From Tenacibaculum ovolyticum DSM 18103 (lineage in GTDB: Bacteria; Bacteroidota; Bacteroidia; Flavobacteriales; Flavobacteriaceae), in assembly GCF_000430545.1 (NCBI RefSeq), contig NZ_AUMF01000013.1, positions 145,145 through 209,144 on the forward strand: a stretch of 64,000 nucleotides of DNA, in the 5' to 3' direction. A program made the position numbers and the translations under genes. Shown here piece after piece: positions 1 through 8,539 of this stretch (positions within the stretch are counted from its first letter, which is position 1; the number at the start of each line of letters is the position of its first letter). The notes beneath the pieces are model-generated. The model searched no databases. It saw only the letters and a list, made by a program, of their open reading frames with translations, and had not been told where the DNA came from.

Positions 1-585
1 TCTGATTTTAAATCAATATCTACAGGTGTAGTAAGAGGTGAAAACTACGACTTAAACACAATTATTAATACAGATGGAGATAATACTGTAAAAACATATG
101 CTTGGATTGACTGGAATCAAAATTGTTTATTTGATGCAAATGAAACTTACGATTTAACATCAAACAGCAACTCTATAGCTATTCCTGAAGGTGCGTTATT
201 AGGTTCAACCACCTTACGTATTTCAACAAAATTAAATGAGTTCCCTAAATCTTGCGAGCTTAATTTTAACGGAGAAGTTGAAGATTACACTATAAATATT
301 GAAGAGAGTTTTGCTACAGATACTACTTTATTCACCGATTTAAAAATGTATCCCGTTCCAACAGAAGGAAAACAACTAACAGTTGAATTTAAAGTAAAGG
401 TTAAAGATTTAATTACAATCAAATTATTTAATTTAACTGGTCGACTAATAGATACTCAAACTTTCTCAACAGTTTCTAGTAGATTCAAGAAAAAAATTCA
501 ATTTCCAAAAGTAAGTTCAGGAATATACTTTATTCAAATTGAAAATGGCAAAAAGATAAAAACAAAAAAAATAATTATAAAATAA
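1..585 (+). CDS. Secreted T9SS cargo protein, C-terminal part (5' end outside window)
   Basis: The reading frame is open from base 1 and ends at a TAA at 583-585, so this is the last ~194 residues of a larger protein. It carries a GEVEDYTI motif (bases 271-294), the hallmark of the GEVEDY domain of secreted Bacteroidota proteins. It ends in a type IX secretion sorting domain of about 75 residues (MYPVPTEGK, then a strand-rich stretch, then GIYFIQIENGKKIKTKKIIIK-type ending). This C-terminal signal is cleaved during export through the T9SS. The catalytic or adhesive part is outside the window, so the function is unknown. The methionine at 346 is internal, not a start. Confidence 0.85.
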   Translation, partial: SDFKSISTGVVRGENYDLNTIINTDGDNTVKTYAWIDWNQNCLFDANETYDLTSNSNSIAIPEGALLGSTTLRISTKLNEFPKSCELNFNGEVEDYTINIEESFATDTTLFTDLKMYPVPTEGKQLTVEFKVKVKDLITIKLFNLTGRLIDTQTFSTVSSRFKKKIQFPKVSSGIYFIQIENGKKIKTKKIIIK

Positions 586-603
586 AGAGTGATTCATATA
601 TAA

Positions 604-631
604 AAAAAGCGAGCTTAACGGCTCGCTTTTT
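604..631. terminator. Bidirectional rho-independent terminator
   Basis: The stem AAAAAGCGAGC (604-614) pairs with GCTCGCTTTTT (621-631) around a 6-nt loop. A-tracts and T-tracts lie on both sides, so it can serve both the T9SS cargo gene and the convergent receptor gene. Confidence 0.85.
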
Positions 632-653
632 TTATATGAATTTAATCCAAAAA

Positions 654-3422
654 TTACAAGTTGTACTTTACAGTAAACATTGCTATTCTTGGCTGAATTA
701 CATAAACTGAATTACTCACATAAATATCGTTACTACTATTTTGATTTAATCCATTTGAGTTTAGCAAATTGGTAGCGCTTAATTTGTATTCCCATTTACT
801 ATCTTTTTTCTGATACATTAAATCAGCTCTTAAAAACCCGTATTCATCTATTGTTTCACCTTCATTAATAACTTTATTAAAAGTGTATTTAGAGGTAAAT
901 ATAAACTCCTTTAAAAGAGAAATATCTAAATCGATATAAGGACTATGAGTTGTAAACGAATTTCGTATTCCTCCAATATTAGAATTATTTATTGACACAT
1001 TATAACCTATATCAAAATTTGGAGCTTTATTAAAATTAGTACTAAACTTTGAAGTATATATTTGCGAAAATGTTTTTGTTAATCGATTCGAAACTACATT
1101 TGTTTGTCTATTCGAAATCAAACTATTCGATTTAGAGCCAGAAACATTACCTTCTACACGAACTTTGAATTTCCTGAAACTTTTTTGAAAACTTGCTCTT
1201 ACCGAAATGGTTTCATCTGGAAAAGCTGAATTAACAGATGTTCTCACACTATTTACATCGATAAATTGTGTATTGCTTTTTATTACATCAGTACGTTTAC
1301 TATAATTTATCATTCCAAAAACATTAGTGTAGTTAAACATATTAAAACTAAAGTAATTTAAATTCACGTTATGGTATAACGAGTTTTCTAACTCCCTATT
1401 CCCTGAATACAAGCTATTATAATTGTTAAACACATATCCCTCTGCTAACTGATTTACATCGGTAAAACTGGTTTGCATTTTATAACTTAATCGTAAAGTT
1501 TCAGATTTTTTTAAACTCATTTTAATTGAAGCATCAGGCAATATTTTTGTGAAACTATTTTTCACTTCAGAACCTAATTGTATGTTTTTTGACACATAAT
1601 TATGAGCTGTAAACCCTTGATTAAAAGTAAAAATACCAGTTATAAATTTATAATGTAACCCTACATAAGCATCACTAAACATAAAATCTACATTATTTAC
1701 TGTATTTGGTTGTGATATTACACTCTTATCCCCTTCTAAAATCTCAAAAACACTTGAATCAAATTGTTGATTACTCTGCGTTGTACCTAAAGTGATATTT
1801 AAATTACTTTTGGAATTTATTACATAAAAATAATCTAGTTTAGCGTCAAATTTATTTGTTTTTATCCTTTTATTTTGTGCTAGATTAAACGGATTTACAT
1901 TTACATCTGCTCCTATTAAATTCGCAAAAGATAATTTTTCTAATTCTGCATTATAAAAAGGATCTTCATCTTGCCATAAATGCAGCGCTTCAAAAGCGAA
2001 AATATTTTTTTCATTTAAAGTATAATAATACTTTAAATTCTGATTGATAGAAAACGGACTCTGCTCTGAGGTTTGATTAATTGGCACTATTTCGTCCGTC
2101 GCATTCAAGTAGGTTCTTGACGATAACGTATTTTGCAATTGCTTTTGCTTGGAAATTTTAGCAAAAACATCATAATCAAACTGATTATTACTGTTTGGTT
2201 TGTAACTTGAACTTATTTTAAATAATCCCAAATCACTTATTTGGTTAGTTTTATTTTGTGTTTTTTCTGTATCAATATATTTTACTGATGAAGAGTTATT
2301 TACATCATATGCAGGTAAGTTATTTTTATCTATTCCTGCATTAGAGTATACACGGCTTGTTGCCTCTTGCATATCCGTTTCATTCCCTGAATAAATTGCA
2401 AACCCACTTAAATTCCATGTTTTTTTAGGTGAATAACTAAAGTTAGCCGCTCCAAATTTAGATTCAATTTCTTTCGCTCTATTATTTTTCATTGTTAAAA
2501 AAGAAATATCGCTAGAACCTACATTAAAATTTGTTCCGTTACTTTCACTTAATCCTCTAAAACCACCAGTAAACTTAAAATAATCTCTACTAGTAAAAGA
2601 TACCTCTCCAATATCATTTATATCTGTTATAATATTTACACTGTATCTGGGATTATAATAAAATAATTTTGGAGTTACAATATATCTACTGTTTGTCATT
2701 CCTACTCCTAAACCAGCAGTTACCTCGCCAAACCAAAAATTTTTCTTTCCTTCTTTTAGCTTGATATTGATTACAATGTTATCTTCATTATCAGTTACAC
2801 TACTCATTTGACTAACTTCACTATGATTTTTTAAAACCTGAATCTTATCAATCGCATCAGCAGGAATATTTTTCGTTGCTATTTTAGTATCACCATCAAA
2901 AAAATCTTTTCCTTCAACCATAATCTTTTTCACAGCTTTCCCCTCTATTTCAATTTCACCATCATCATTTACCTCTACTCCTGGTAGGTTTTCTAATACA
3001 TCTCCTAGTTTTTTTTCAGTCCCCTTTTTAAAACTGTCTGCATTATAAACAATCGTATCTCCTTTTATAGTTACAGGCATTTTATAAGTAATATTTACCT
3101 CATCTAAGCTATCATCTTTTTTTAAATTTATGTTTTTTACAATATTAGTCTCACCTGTTTTTACAATAACATCAGAAGTTATAAATCCGATGTAACTTAT
3201 TTTAATATTATACGTAGCATTTTTTTTAAGATTAAGCTTAAAGTTCCCCTTTGAATCTGTAAACCCGTAAGAGTCTAGTTTTTTTGTAACGGTATTAATA
3301 GCAATTGCATTCGCCATTTCTAAAGGGGCTCCAATACTATCTTTAACAACTCCTCTTAGTGTTATTTGAGCATTGATTATCCATGTAGCCAATAAAAAGG
3401 CTATTAATAGTATTTTTTTCAT
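654..3422 (-). CDS. Outer-membrane beta-barrel protein, TonB-receptor-like, with carboxypeptidase-regulatory domain
   Basis: A signal peptide (MKKILLIAFLLATWIINAQ) is followed by a carboxypeptidase-D regulatory-like domain (about residues 22-105; GVVKDSIGAPLEMANA, DSKGNFKL). Next is a plug-like region (about 115-225) with GDTIVYNADSFKKGTEKKL and LENLPGVEV, then a ~650-residue beta-rich barrel ending in an aromatic-rich terminus. This layout is that of the Bacteroidota outer-membrane beta-barrel family related to TonB-dependent receptors. No TonB box or SusD partner is visible, so the substrate is unknown. It lies downstream of the GLPGLI gene on the same strand, a common pairing in Flavobacteriaceae. 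Confidence 0.85.
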   Translation of the reverse strand: MKKILLIAFLLATWIINAQITLRGVVKDSIGAPLEMANAIAINTVTKKLDSYGFTDSKGNFKLNLKKNATYNIKISYIGFITSDVIVKTGETNIVKNINLKKDDSLDEVNITYKMPVTIKGDTIVYNADSFKKGTEKKLGDVLENLPGVEVNDDGEIEIEGKAVKKIMVEGKDFFDGDTKIATKNIPADAIDKIQVLKNHSEVSQMSSVTDNEDNIVINIKLKEGKKNFWFGEVTAGLGVGMTNSRYIVTPKLFYYNPRYSVNIITDINDIGEVSFTSRDYFKFTGGFRGLSESNGTNFNVGSSDISFLTMKNNRAKEIESKFGAANFSYSPKKTWNLSGFAIYSGNETDMQEATSRVYSNAGIDKNNLPAYDVNNSSSVKYIDTEKTQNKTNQISDLGLFKISSSYKPNSNNQFDYDVFAKISKQKQLQNTLSSRTYLNATDEIVPINQTSEQSPFSINQNLKYYYTLNEKNIFAFEALHLWQDEDPFYNAELEKLSFANLIGADVNVNPFNLAQNKRIKTNKFDAKLDYFYVINSKSNLNITLGTTQSNQQFDSSVFEILEGDKSVISQPNTVNNVDFMFSDAYVGLHYKFITGIFTFNQGFTAHNYVSKNIQLGSEVKNSFTKILPDASIKMSLKKSETLRLSYKMQTSFTDVNQLAEGYVFNNYNSLYSGNRELENSLYHNVNLNYFSFNMFNYTNVFGMINYSKRTDVIKSNTQFIDVNSVRTSVNSAFPDETISVRASFQKSFRKFKVRVEGNVSGSKSNSLISNRQTNVVSNRLTKTFSQIYTSKFSTNFNKAPNFDIGYNVSINNSNIGGIRNSFTTHSPYIDLDISLLKEFIFTSKYTFNKVINEGETIDEYGFLRADLMYQKKDSKWEYKLSATNLLNSNGLNQNSSNDIYVSNSVYVIQPRIAMFTVKYNL

Positions 3423-3489
3423 ATATAAATATGCGTGATTTTACTTTTTTGTAAACGTCTACTTCCTCCAAAACCACTATATAGTAGTT

Positions 3490-3564
3490 TGATTTATACA
3501 TTGCCTTACCTTGAAAATTAGCCTGTAAAAAGATTACAAAAAAGGTGGTTATAAACTATTTCAT
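3490..3564 (-). pseudogene. Remnant of a second GLPGLI-family gene (signal peptide and first mature residues only)
   Basis: Reading the minus strand from ATG at 3564 gives M K stop F I T T F F V I F L Q A N F Q G K A M Y K S. This matches the start of the intact neighbour (AQNFQGKATYK). The third codon is TAG and similarity ends after about 25 codons, just before the receptor gene. It looks like the leftover of a tandem GLPGLI duplication between the surviving copy and the receptor gene. Confidence 0.6.
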
Positions 3565-3579
3565 TTTTATTTTTGAACA

Positions 3580-4416
3580 CTAGCCATGTATTTGAATACT
3601 AAGCGAATTCCCATCTTTGTTTTTACGCTTACTCTTAAAACGCTCTATCATTTCTTTTGAATGTTCACTCATAATTTCATCAAACTTTTCTTGTGTCACT
3701 TTTTTTCCTTTTAAAGGTTCTTTAATTTGAATTTTACCTGATGTATTCAATACTATTTCAGAGCAAACAATTGTTTGCTTCCCTTCTTGAATTTCTAAAA
3801 TTAACCCAGGTAACCCCCAATAACCTTCAGGACCATTACTTATAGGAACTTGAGGCGTATACCATGCAACTGTTTCTATAATTACTTTTTCTTTACGCTC
3901 TTCTTGCTTACCATCTGTCATAGAAAAACTTGTTCTTTCTTCTTCTTTGCTTTTTGTAGCTTTATAACAAGTATAGTTTCCTATATTTTTAGTTTCTCCA
4001 GATATTTTCCACCCAAAATCTTCTAGTTCATCTTTTATTAAAAACCTCTTTCCACTAATTTCGGTTTTATTAACATATTTTTTCATTGCAATATTTTTAT
4101 ACAACACATCAGCTCCACCTCCGCTTCCTACTATTATCATGTTAAACCCTCCAGAACTAGCTTGCGGTGCCGATAATTTTTTATTCTGCGTATATGTAGA
4201 TTTTGATTTATTAAAATTCAACGTATAAGTTTGTTGAAACTGTTTTCTTAATTGCTCTTGTATCTTCTTTTGCATATCTGACTTTGGAGTTCCCTTCTCT
4301 TCACCCATTTTAAAATCTACTTTTCTAAAAGTTTTATAAGTTGCCTTTCCTTGAAAGTTTTGAGCGTAAATTGTTGTTCCTAAAAACAACATTATTAAAA
4401 ATATACCTTTTTTCAT
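3580..4416 (-). CDS. GLPGLI family protein
   Basis: This 278-residue protein has a signal peptide (MKKGIFLIMLFLGTTIYAQ) and the family signature YWGLPGLILEI near residue 209. The N-terminal NFQGKATYKT strand is also typical. GLPGLI proteins are secreted or periplasmic and confined to Bacteroidota; their molecular function is not established. They are often coded next to TonB-receptor-like barrels, as here. The 160 bp between the two genes holds only a decayed GLPGLI copy. Confidence 0.9.
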   Translation of the reverse strand: MKKGIFLIMLFLGTTIYAQNFQGKATYKTFRKVDFKMGEEKGTPKSDMQKKIQEQLRKQFQQTYTLNFNKSKSTYTQNKKLSAPQASSGGFNMIIVGSGGGADVLYKNIAMKKYVNKTEISGKRFLIKDELEDFGWKISGETKNIGNYTCYKATKSKEEERTSFSMTDGKQEERKEKVIIETVAWYTPQVPISNGPEGYWGLPGLILEIQEGKQTIVCSEIVLNTSGKIQIKEPLKGKKVTQEKFDEIMSEHSKEMIERFKSKRKNKDGNSLSIQIHG

Positions 4417-4487
4417 TTTTATAATTTTTCTATTACTTAAATTATCTTTTTAGTAATTTTAATTGTTCCTTCTAAATCTGATAAACT

Positions 4488-4742
4488 TCACATTACCTCA
4501 AAACAATGTATGTTACTGTTCTTTATATTAAAACCTAAAATTATTTTTTTATGTTTTTTTGTGTTTTCATTAAAAATGTCATTAATATCATTCCAATTGA
4601 TACTTTTCAGTTCTTTAATAGTATCAACAGAAAATATTAAAGAGTTTATACTACTTTCTTTTACTTCTGCTATTGTAATATTTTCCTGAGAGTAAATAAC
4701 ACCCGACATACATACTAATAAGGTGTTAATATTTTTTTTCAT
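4488..4742 (-). CDS. Small secreted protein of unknown function
   Basis: This 84-residue protein starts at an ATG followed by a lysine-rich n-region and a short hydrophobic stretch (MKKNINTLLVCMSGVIYSQ), which resembles a flavobacterial signal peptide ending in SQ. The mature part is charged and has no family I recognise. It is divergent from the two-component sensor gene and shares a 119-bp regulatory interval with it. It may form the head of a transcript running into the GLPGLI gene 71 bp downstream. Its short length leaves some doubt that it is expressed. Confidence 0.5.
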   Translation of the reverse strand: MKKNINTLLVCMSGVIYSQENITIAEVKESSINSLIFSVDTIKELKSINWNDINDIFNENTKKHKKIILGFNIKNSNIHCFEVM

Positions 4743-4797
4743 ATTTCTCTATTTATATTTTGCATTACAAAGATGAATATAGAAACGCTCCTTTAAG

Positions 4798-4822
4798 GTT
4801 AACTAGTGTTAACTAGTGTTAA
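4798..4822. repeat. Tandem 10-bp repeat GTTAACTAGT upstream of the two-component operon
   Basis: GTTAACTAGT occurs at 4798-4807 and 4808-4817, followed by GTTAA (4818-4822). The 10-bp period is one helical turn, as in OmpR/PhoB-class binding sites. It lies about 40 bp upstream of the sensor gene's -7 box, so it could be the operator of the adjacent response regulator. Confidence 0.5.
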
Positions 4823-4849
4823 TCCACTATTTAATTACACTTAACTAAC

Positions 4850-4857
4850 TATATTTG
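4850..4857 (+). promoter_or_regulatory. Probable -7 box (TATATTTG) of the two-component operon
   Basis: TATATTTG is an exact match to the Bacteroidota consensus TAnnTTTG. Only 4 nt separate it from the ATG at 4862, so the transcript would be leaderless or nearly so. No clear -33 TTTG is seen. Confidence 0.5.
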
Positions 4858-4861
4858 AATT

Positions 4862-6397
4862 ATGGAAAACCGAAAATATCGTTGGATTTTATATTTCATT
4901 ACAATAACTATACTTTCCACAATTACCATACAACTGTATTGGAATTATAAAAATTACACAGAAAATAAAAGACAAGTAACCAACGAAATTCAATTGAGTT
5001 TAGATAATGCTGTAGAAGAATATTATTCATCTTTAGCTAAAGATGATTTTTTAACAATAATAAACACAAAGAACAATTATAGTTATGAAAAATCATTCAA
5101 AAAAAGCGGTGTTCACAAAATTTTAAAAAATCATTCGAAAAAAGAAAAGCCAAAAGTTACCATTAACAATATCAAATTTAGCTCGGGAAACATGCCTAGA
5201 AGGCAAATAGATTCTATGATTAATTTAGCCAAAGAGTTTAATTTAGATATTGATTCTTTAAGTAAAGAAAAAGAAAGTTCAACTAAAAAAGGATATAATA
5301 TTAAAACTGAAATAAAGTATTTTAGAGGAAAAAAAGCAGCAGACAGTTTAAAAATTTTTACAGATTTAAAACCTATCTTTATTTCATTTCTAGATCAATC
5401 TGTTGAATATGAAAAAATAGATTCTTTAATTAAAAATCAATTAAAGCAAAAAAAAATTTACTTAAAAACAAGTTTTCATCATTTAAAAAATGATACCCTT
5501 TTTCATGAAACAAAGGATTCTTTATTAAATTCTGATATATTCTCTGTAAGTTCAAAATCAACTTTTGTTAGAGAAAATGAAGCTTTCAAATTAATCTATA
5601 ACAGTCCAAATATTGAAGCTTTAAAAAGAAGCTCTACAGGTCTTTTGTTATCCCTTTTACTATCTCTTGCCGTTATTTCTAGTTTATTTTATTTATTAAA
5701 AATCATTAATCAACAAAAAGAATTAGCTGAAATTAAAAACGACCTAATTAGTAATATCACTCATGAATTTAAAACACCAATTACAACTATTTCAACCGCA
5801 ATTGAAGCAATCGAAAGTTTTAACATGATTAATGATAAAGAGAAAACTAAAAAATATCTTTCTATTTCTTCTGGTCAGTTAAAGAAACTACATCTAATGG
5901 TTGAGAAGTTATTAGAAACTGCGACTTTAGATAGTGAAAACCTATTATTAAAAAAAGCTCCCATTAACTTAATTGACTTGACCGATAAACTTACTAAAAA
6001 ACATCAATTAATCACACCAAACAAAATTATTAAATTCTCAAGTAACATTGCAGAGCTAAAAAAAAATATTGATCCTTTTCATTTTGAAAACGCCATTTCT
6101 AACCTGATTGATAATGCGATAAAATACGGAGGTAATAATATAGAAATCAATATCAATTCTGTTTTAAATAATATAGAAATTTCTATAGCTGATAATGGAA
6201 AAGGAATTGAAAAAAATCAACAAGAAAAAATATTCGAAAAATTTTATCGTGTTCCAAAAGGAAATACGCATGACGTGAAAGGTTTTGGAATTGGTTTATA
6301 CTACACTAAAAAAATCATCGAAAAACATAATGGCTTTATTTCTTTATATTCTAATGTTAAACAAACAGTTTTTAAAATAATAGTACCTAATGATTAA
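4862..6397 (+). CDS. Sensor histidine kinase (HisKA type)
   Basis: This 511-residue membrane kinase has TM1 at about residues 8-27, a ~230-residue lysine-rich periplasmic sensor region and TM2 at about 258-281. The HisKA helix follows, with NITHEFKTPITTIS (phospho-acceptor His301). The HATPase domain shows N box NAISNLIDNAIKYGG, G1 DNGKGI, F box and G2 GFGIGLYYT. The sensor region resembles no family I know, so the signal is unknown. The stop overlaps the response-regulator start by 8 bp, which indicates an operon. A 10-bp tandem repeat upstream suggests autoregulation. Confidence 0.92.
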   Translation: MENRKYRWILYFITITILSTITIQLYWNYKNYTENKRQVTNEIQLSLDNAVEEYYSSLAKDDFLTIINTKNNYSYEKSFKKSGVHKILKNHSKKEKPKVTINNIKFSSGNMPRRQIDSMINLAKEFNLDIDSLSKEKESSTKKGYNIKTEIKYFRGKKAADSLKIFTDLKPIFISFLDQSVEYEKIDSLIKNQLKQKKIYLKTSFHHLKNDTLFHETKDSLLNSDIFSVSSKSTFVRENEAFKLIYNSPNIEALKRSSTGLLLSLLLSLAVISSLFYLLKIINQQKELAEIKNDLISNITHEFKTPITTISTAIEAIESFNMINDKEKTKKYLSISSGQLKKLHLMVEKLLETATLDSENLLLKKAPINLIDLTDKLTKKHQLITPNKIIKFSSNIAELKKNIDPFHFENAISNLIDNAIKYGGNNIEININSVLNNIEISIADNGKGIEKNQQEKIFEKFYRVPKGNTHDVKGFGIGLYYTKKIIEKHNGFISLYSNVKQTVFKIIVPND

Positions 6398-7070
6398 AAA
6401 AATAAAACTTTTATTAGCTGAAGACGAACCTAGTTTAGGACAAATTGTAAAAGAAAGTTTAGAAACTAGAAATTTTAAAGTTTCACATGCTTTAAATGGA
6501 GAAGAGGCTTATCATTTATATCTAAAAGAACAACCAGAAATTTTAGTTTTAGATGTAATGATGCCAAAAAAGGATGGTTTCACATTAGCGAAAGAAATTA
6601 GACAAGAAAACAAACACATTCCTATTATTTTTTTAACTGCAAAATCACAAACTAAAGATGTTTTAGAAGGCTTTGAACATGGAGGAAATGACTATTTAAA
6701 AAAACCTTTTTCTATGGAAGAATTAATTGTCCGTATTCATTCTTTATTAAACAGAAATGAATTAAAAATAAGTTCTGAAAAAATAATTATTGGTAATTTT
6801 ATATTTAATCACGACAAACAGACATTATTTTTTAATTCAGAATCTGATTTATTAACTCATAGAGAGTCAGAATTACTCTTTCATCTTTTTCAAAAGAAAA
6901 ACGAAATATTAGATAGATCTTTTATTCTTAAAAAACTTTGGGGTAATGACGATTTCTTTAATGCTAGAAGTATGGATGTATTTATTTCTAAACTACGAAA
7001 AAAATTAAAAAAGGACGAATCTGTTCAAATAATTAACATTCGTGGCTACGGTTATAAATTGATTTGTTAA
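6390..7070 (+). CDS. OmpR-family response regulator
   Basis: This 226-residue protein has a receiver domain (acidic pair E11/D12, phospho-acceptor Asp55 in LVLDVMMPKKDG, the threonine of FLTAK, lysine of KKPF). A winged-helix DNA-binding domain follows (HRESELLFHLF, FILKKLWG, SMDVFISKLRKKL, IRGYGYKL). It is the cognate partner of the overlapping sensor kinase. The target genes are not evident; the divergent small secreted gene, the GLPGLI gene and the receptor-like gene are candidates from position alone. Confidence 0.93.
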   Translation: MIKKIKLLLAEDEPSLGQIVKESLETRNFKVSHALNGEEAYHLYLKEQPEILVLDVMMPKKDGFTLAKEIRQENKHIPIIFLTAKSQTKDVLEGFEHGGNDYLKKPFSMEELIVRIHSLLNRNELKISSEKIIIGNFIFNHDKQTLFFNSESDLLTHRESELLFHLFQKKNEILDRSFILKKLWGNDDFFNARSMDVFISKLRKKLKKDESVQIINIRGYGYKLIC

Positions 7071-7075
7071 AACCT

Positions 7076-7104
7076 TTTGAAATCCCTTTTTTTATGTAAT
7101 TTTA
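7076..7104 (+). promoter_or_regulatory. Promoter of the deoxynucleoside kinase gene
   Basis: TTTG at 7076-7079 and TAATTTTA at 7097-7104 are separated by 17 bp. They fit the -33/-7 pattern (TTTG, TAnnTTTG) with one mismatch in the last base. Confidence 0.5.
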
Positions 7105-7125
7105 CAGTCTTGAAATTTTAAAACT

Positions 7126-7740
7126 ATGCACGTAGCAATTGCCGGAAATATTGGCGCAGGTAAAACCACTTTAACCCAATTATTAGCAAAACATTATAAC
7201 TGGGATCCTCATTTCGAGTCTGTTGATGAAAATCCTTATTTAGATGATTTTTATGGAGAAATGGAAAGATGGTCTTTTAACCTACAAGTTTTCTTTTTAA
7301 ATAGCCGTTTTCGTCAAGTTTTAGAATTAAGAAAATCTGGTAAAAAAATAATTCAAGACAGAACTATTTACGAAGATGCTCATATTTTCGCACCTAATTT
7401 ACATGCAATGGGCTTAATGACAAATCGTGACTTTAGTAACTATTCATCATTATTTGAGTTAATGGAAAATTTGGTAACACCACCAGATTTATTAATTTAC
7501 CTACGCGCTGACATTTCTACTTTAGTTGGTCAAATACACAAACGTGGTCGTGAATACGAAAACTCAATTAGTATTGATTATTTAAGCCGATTAAACGAAC
7601 GTTACGAAGCTTGGATAAGTAAATATACTAAAGGAAAGTTGTTAATTATTGACGTTGACAATTTAGATTTCGTTAAAAACCAAGAAGATTTAGGCTCAAT
7701 AATAGATAAAATAGACGCACAAATTAACGGTTTATTCTAA
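7126..7740 (+). CDS. Deoxynucleoside kinase
   Basis: This 204-residue enzyme of the dNK/dGK-dCK family phosphorylates deoxyribonucleosides for salvage. The P-loop GNIGAGKTTL starts at residue 7. The ERS-like substrate motif is represented by QDRTIYEDAHIF, and the LID region by KRGREYE, which carries the usual arginines. It is the first of two such kinase domains in the window; the other is fused to FolK at 18.9 kb. The nucleoside preference cannot be read from sequence. It converges with the methyltransferase gene, and the two 3' ends overlap by 9 bp. Confidence 0.88.
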   Translation: MHVAIAGNIGAGKTTLTQLLAKHYNWDPHFESVDENPYLDDFYGEMERWSFNLQVFFLNSRFRQVLELRKSGKKIIQDRTIYEDAHIFAPNLHAMGLMTNRDFSNYSSLFELMENLVTPPDLLIYLRADISTLVGQIHKRGREYENSISIDYLSRLNERYEAWISKYTKGKLLIIDVDNLDFVKNQEDLGSIIDKIDAQINGLF

Positions 7741-8466
7741 ACTTCTTTTAAATTCACTTAATAAAATAGCTGTTGCTGTAGCAACATTTAAACTTTCTGT
7801 TTGTTGTATTTCTCCAAACCTTGGTATCGTTAACTTATGCTTTACAATTTCTGAGACTTCTTTAGAAATTCCATTAGCTTCATTCCCCATAACTAAAATC
7901 GCTTTTTCAGGCAGCGATGTTTTATAAACATTACTACCTTCCATATCTGCTGTATAAACAGGCAACTGAGCGTTTGATAAAAATTCTGGTAAATCAGTAT
8001 AAGAAATGTTAACCCTTGTTAAAGAACCCATAGTAGATTGCACAACTTTTTGATTATAACAATCAACTGTATTTTTCGAACAAACTAACTGAGAAATACC
8101 AAACCAATCACACAAACGAATTATAGTTCCTAAATTACCAGGATCATTCACTTCATCTAAAGCTACAGTAAAGTTTTCCTTATTTACATTATTATTTTCG
8201 GGTATTTTAAATAATCCTAAAACTTTATTAGGATTTTTTAATGTACTTATTTTTTTTAACTCTATGTCAGAAACAATTGTAACTGAAACTCTATTAGGTA
8301 CCAAAAAAGATTCATCTGTAGTAAAAACATGTGATACTTCAATAGTAGAACTTAACAATTCTTCTACTACTTTTACACCTTCAGCTACAAATAAATTATG
8401 CTTCTGTCTATACTTTTTTTGCTGTAAACTTGTTATTAACTTCAGATTGTTTTTAGATAAACTCAT
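7732..8466 (-). CDS. TrmH/SpoU-family RNA 2'-O-ribose methyltransferase
   Basis: This 244-residue SPOUT enzyme transfers a methyl group from SAM to a ribose 2'-OH in rRNA or tRNA. The N-terminal substrate-binding part (KKYRQKHNLFVAEG) is followed by the knot motifs: DEVNDPGNLGTIIRLCDWFG (motif 1 with catalytic Arg), LVMGNEANGIS (motif 2) and IPRFGEIQQTESLNVATAT (motif 3). Motif 3 carries a few extra residues before ESLNVA. The target nucleotide cannot be assigned. The ATG is the only plausible start and fits the family N-terminus. Confidence 0.88.
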   Translation of the reverse strand: MSLSKNNLKLITSLQQKKYRQKHNLFVAEGVKVVEELLSSTIEVSHVFTTDESFLVPNRVSVTIVSDIELKKISTLKNPNKVLGLFKIPENNNVNKENFTVALDEVNDPGNLGTIIRLCDWFGISQLVCSKNTVDCYNQKVVQSTMGSLTRVNISYTDLPEFLSNAQLPVYTADMEGSNVYKTSLPEKAILVMGNEANGISKEVSEIVKHKLTIPRFGEIQQTESLNVATATAILLSEFKRSLE

Positions 8467-8504
8467 TAATTTTTTTTTAACACATTATAACCACTAAAAA
8501 ACAG

Positions 8505-8512
8505 TATTTTTG
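8505..8512 (+). promoter_or_regulatory. -7 box (TATTTTTG) of the TamA-like gene
   Basis: TATTTTTG matches TAnnTTTG exactly. It overlaps the alternative upstream initiation codon at 8510, which supports ATG 8540 as the real start. Confidence 0.6.
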
Positions 8513-8539
8513 GTATTCAAAACACGAGGCGTAAAGTTA

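Noticed and set aside
8264..8497. 77-codon plus-strand frame over the 5' end of the methyltransferase gene
   Set aside because: It is antisense to a conserved gene and ends before the TamA promoter; no domain is visible.
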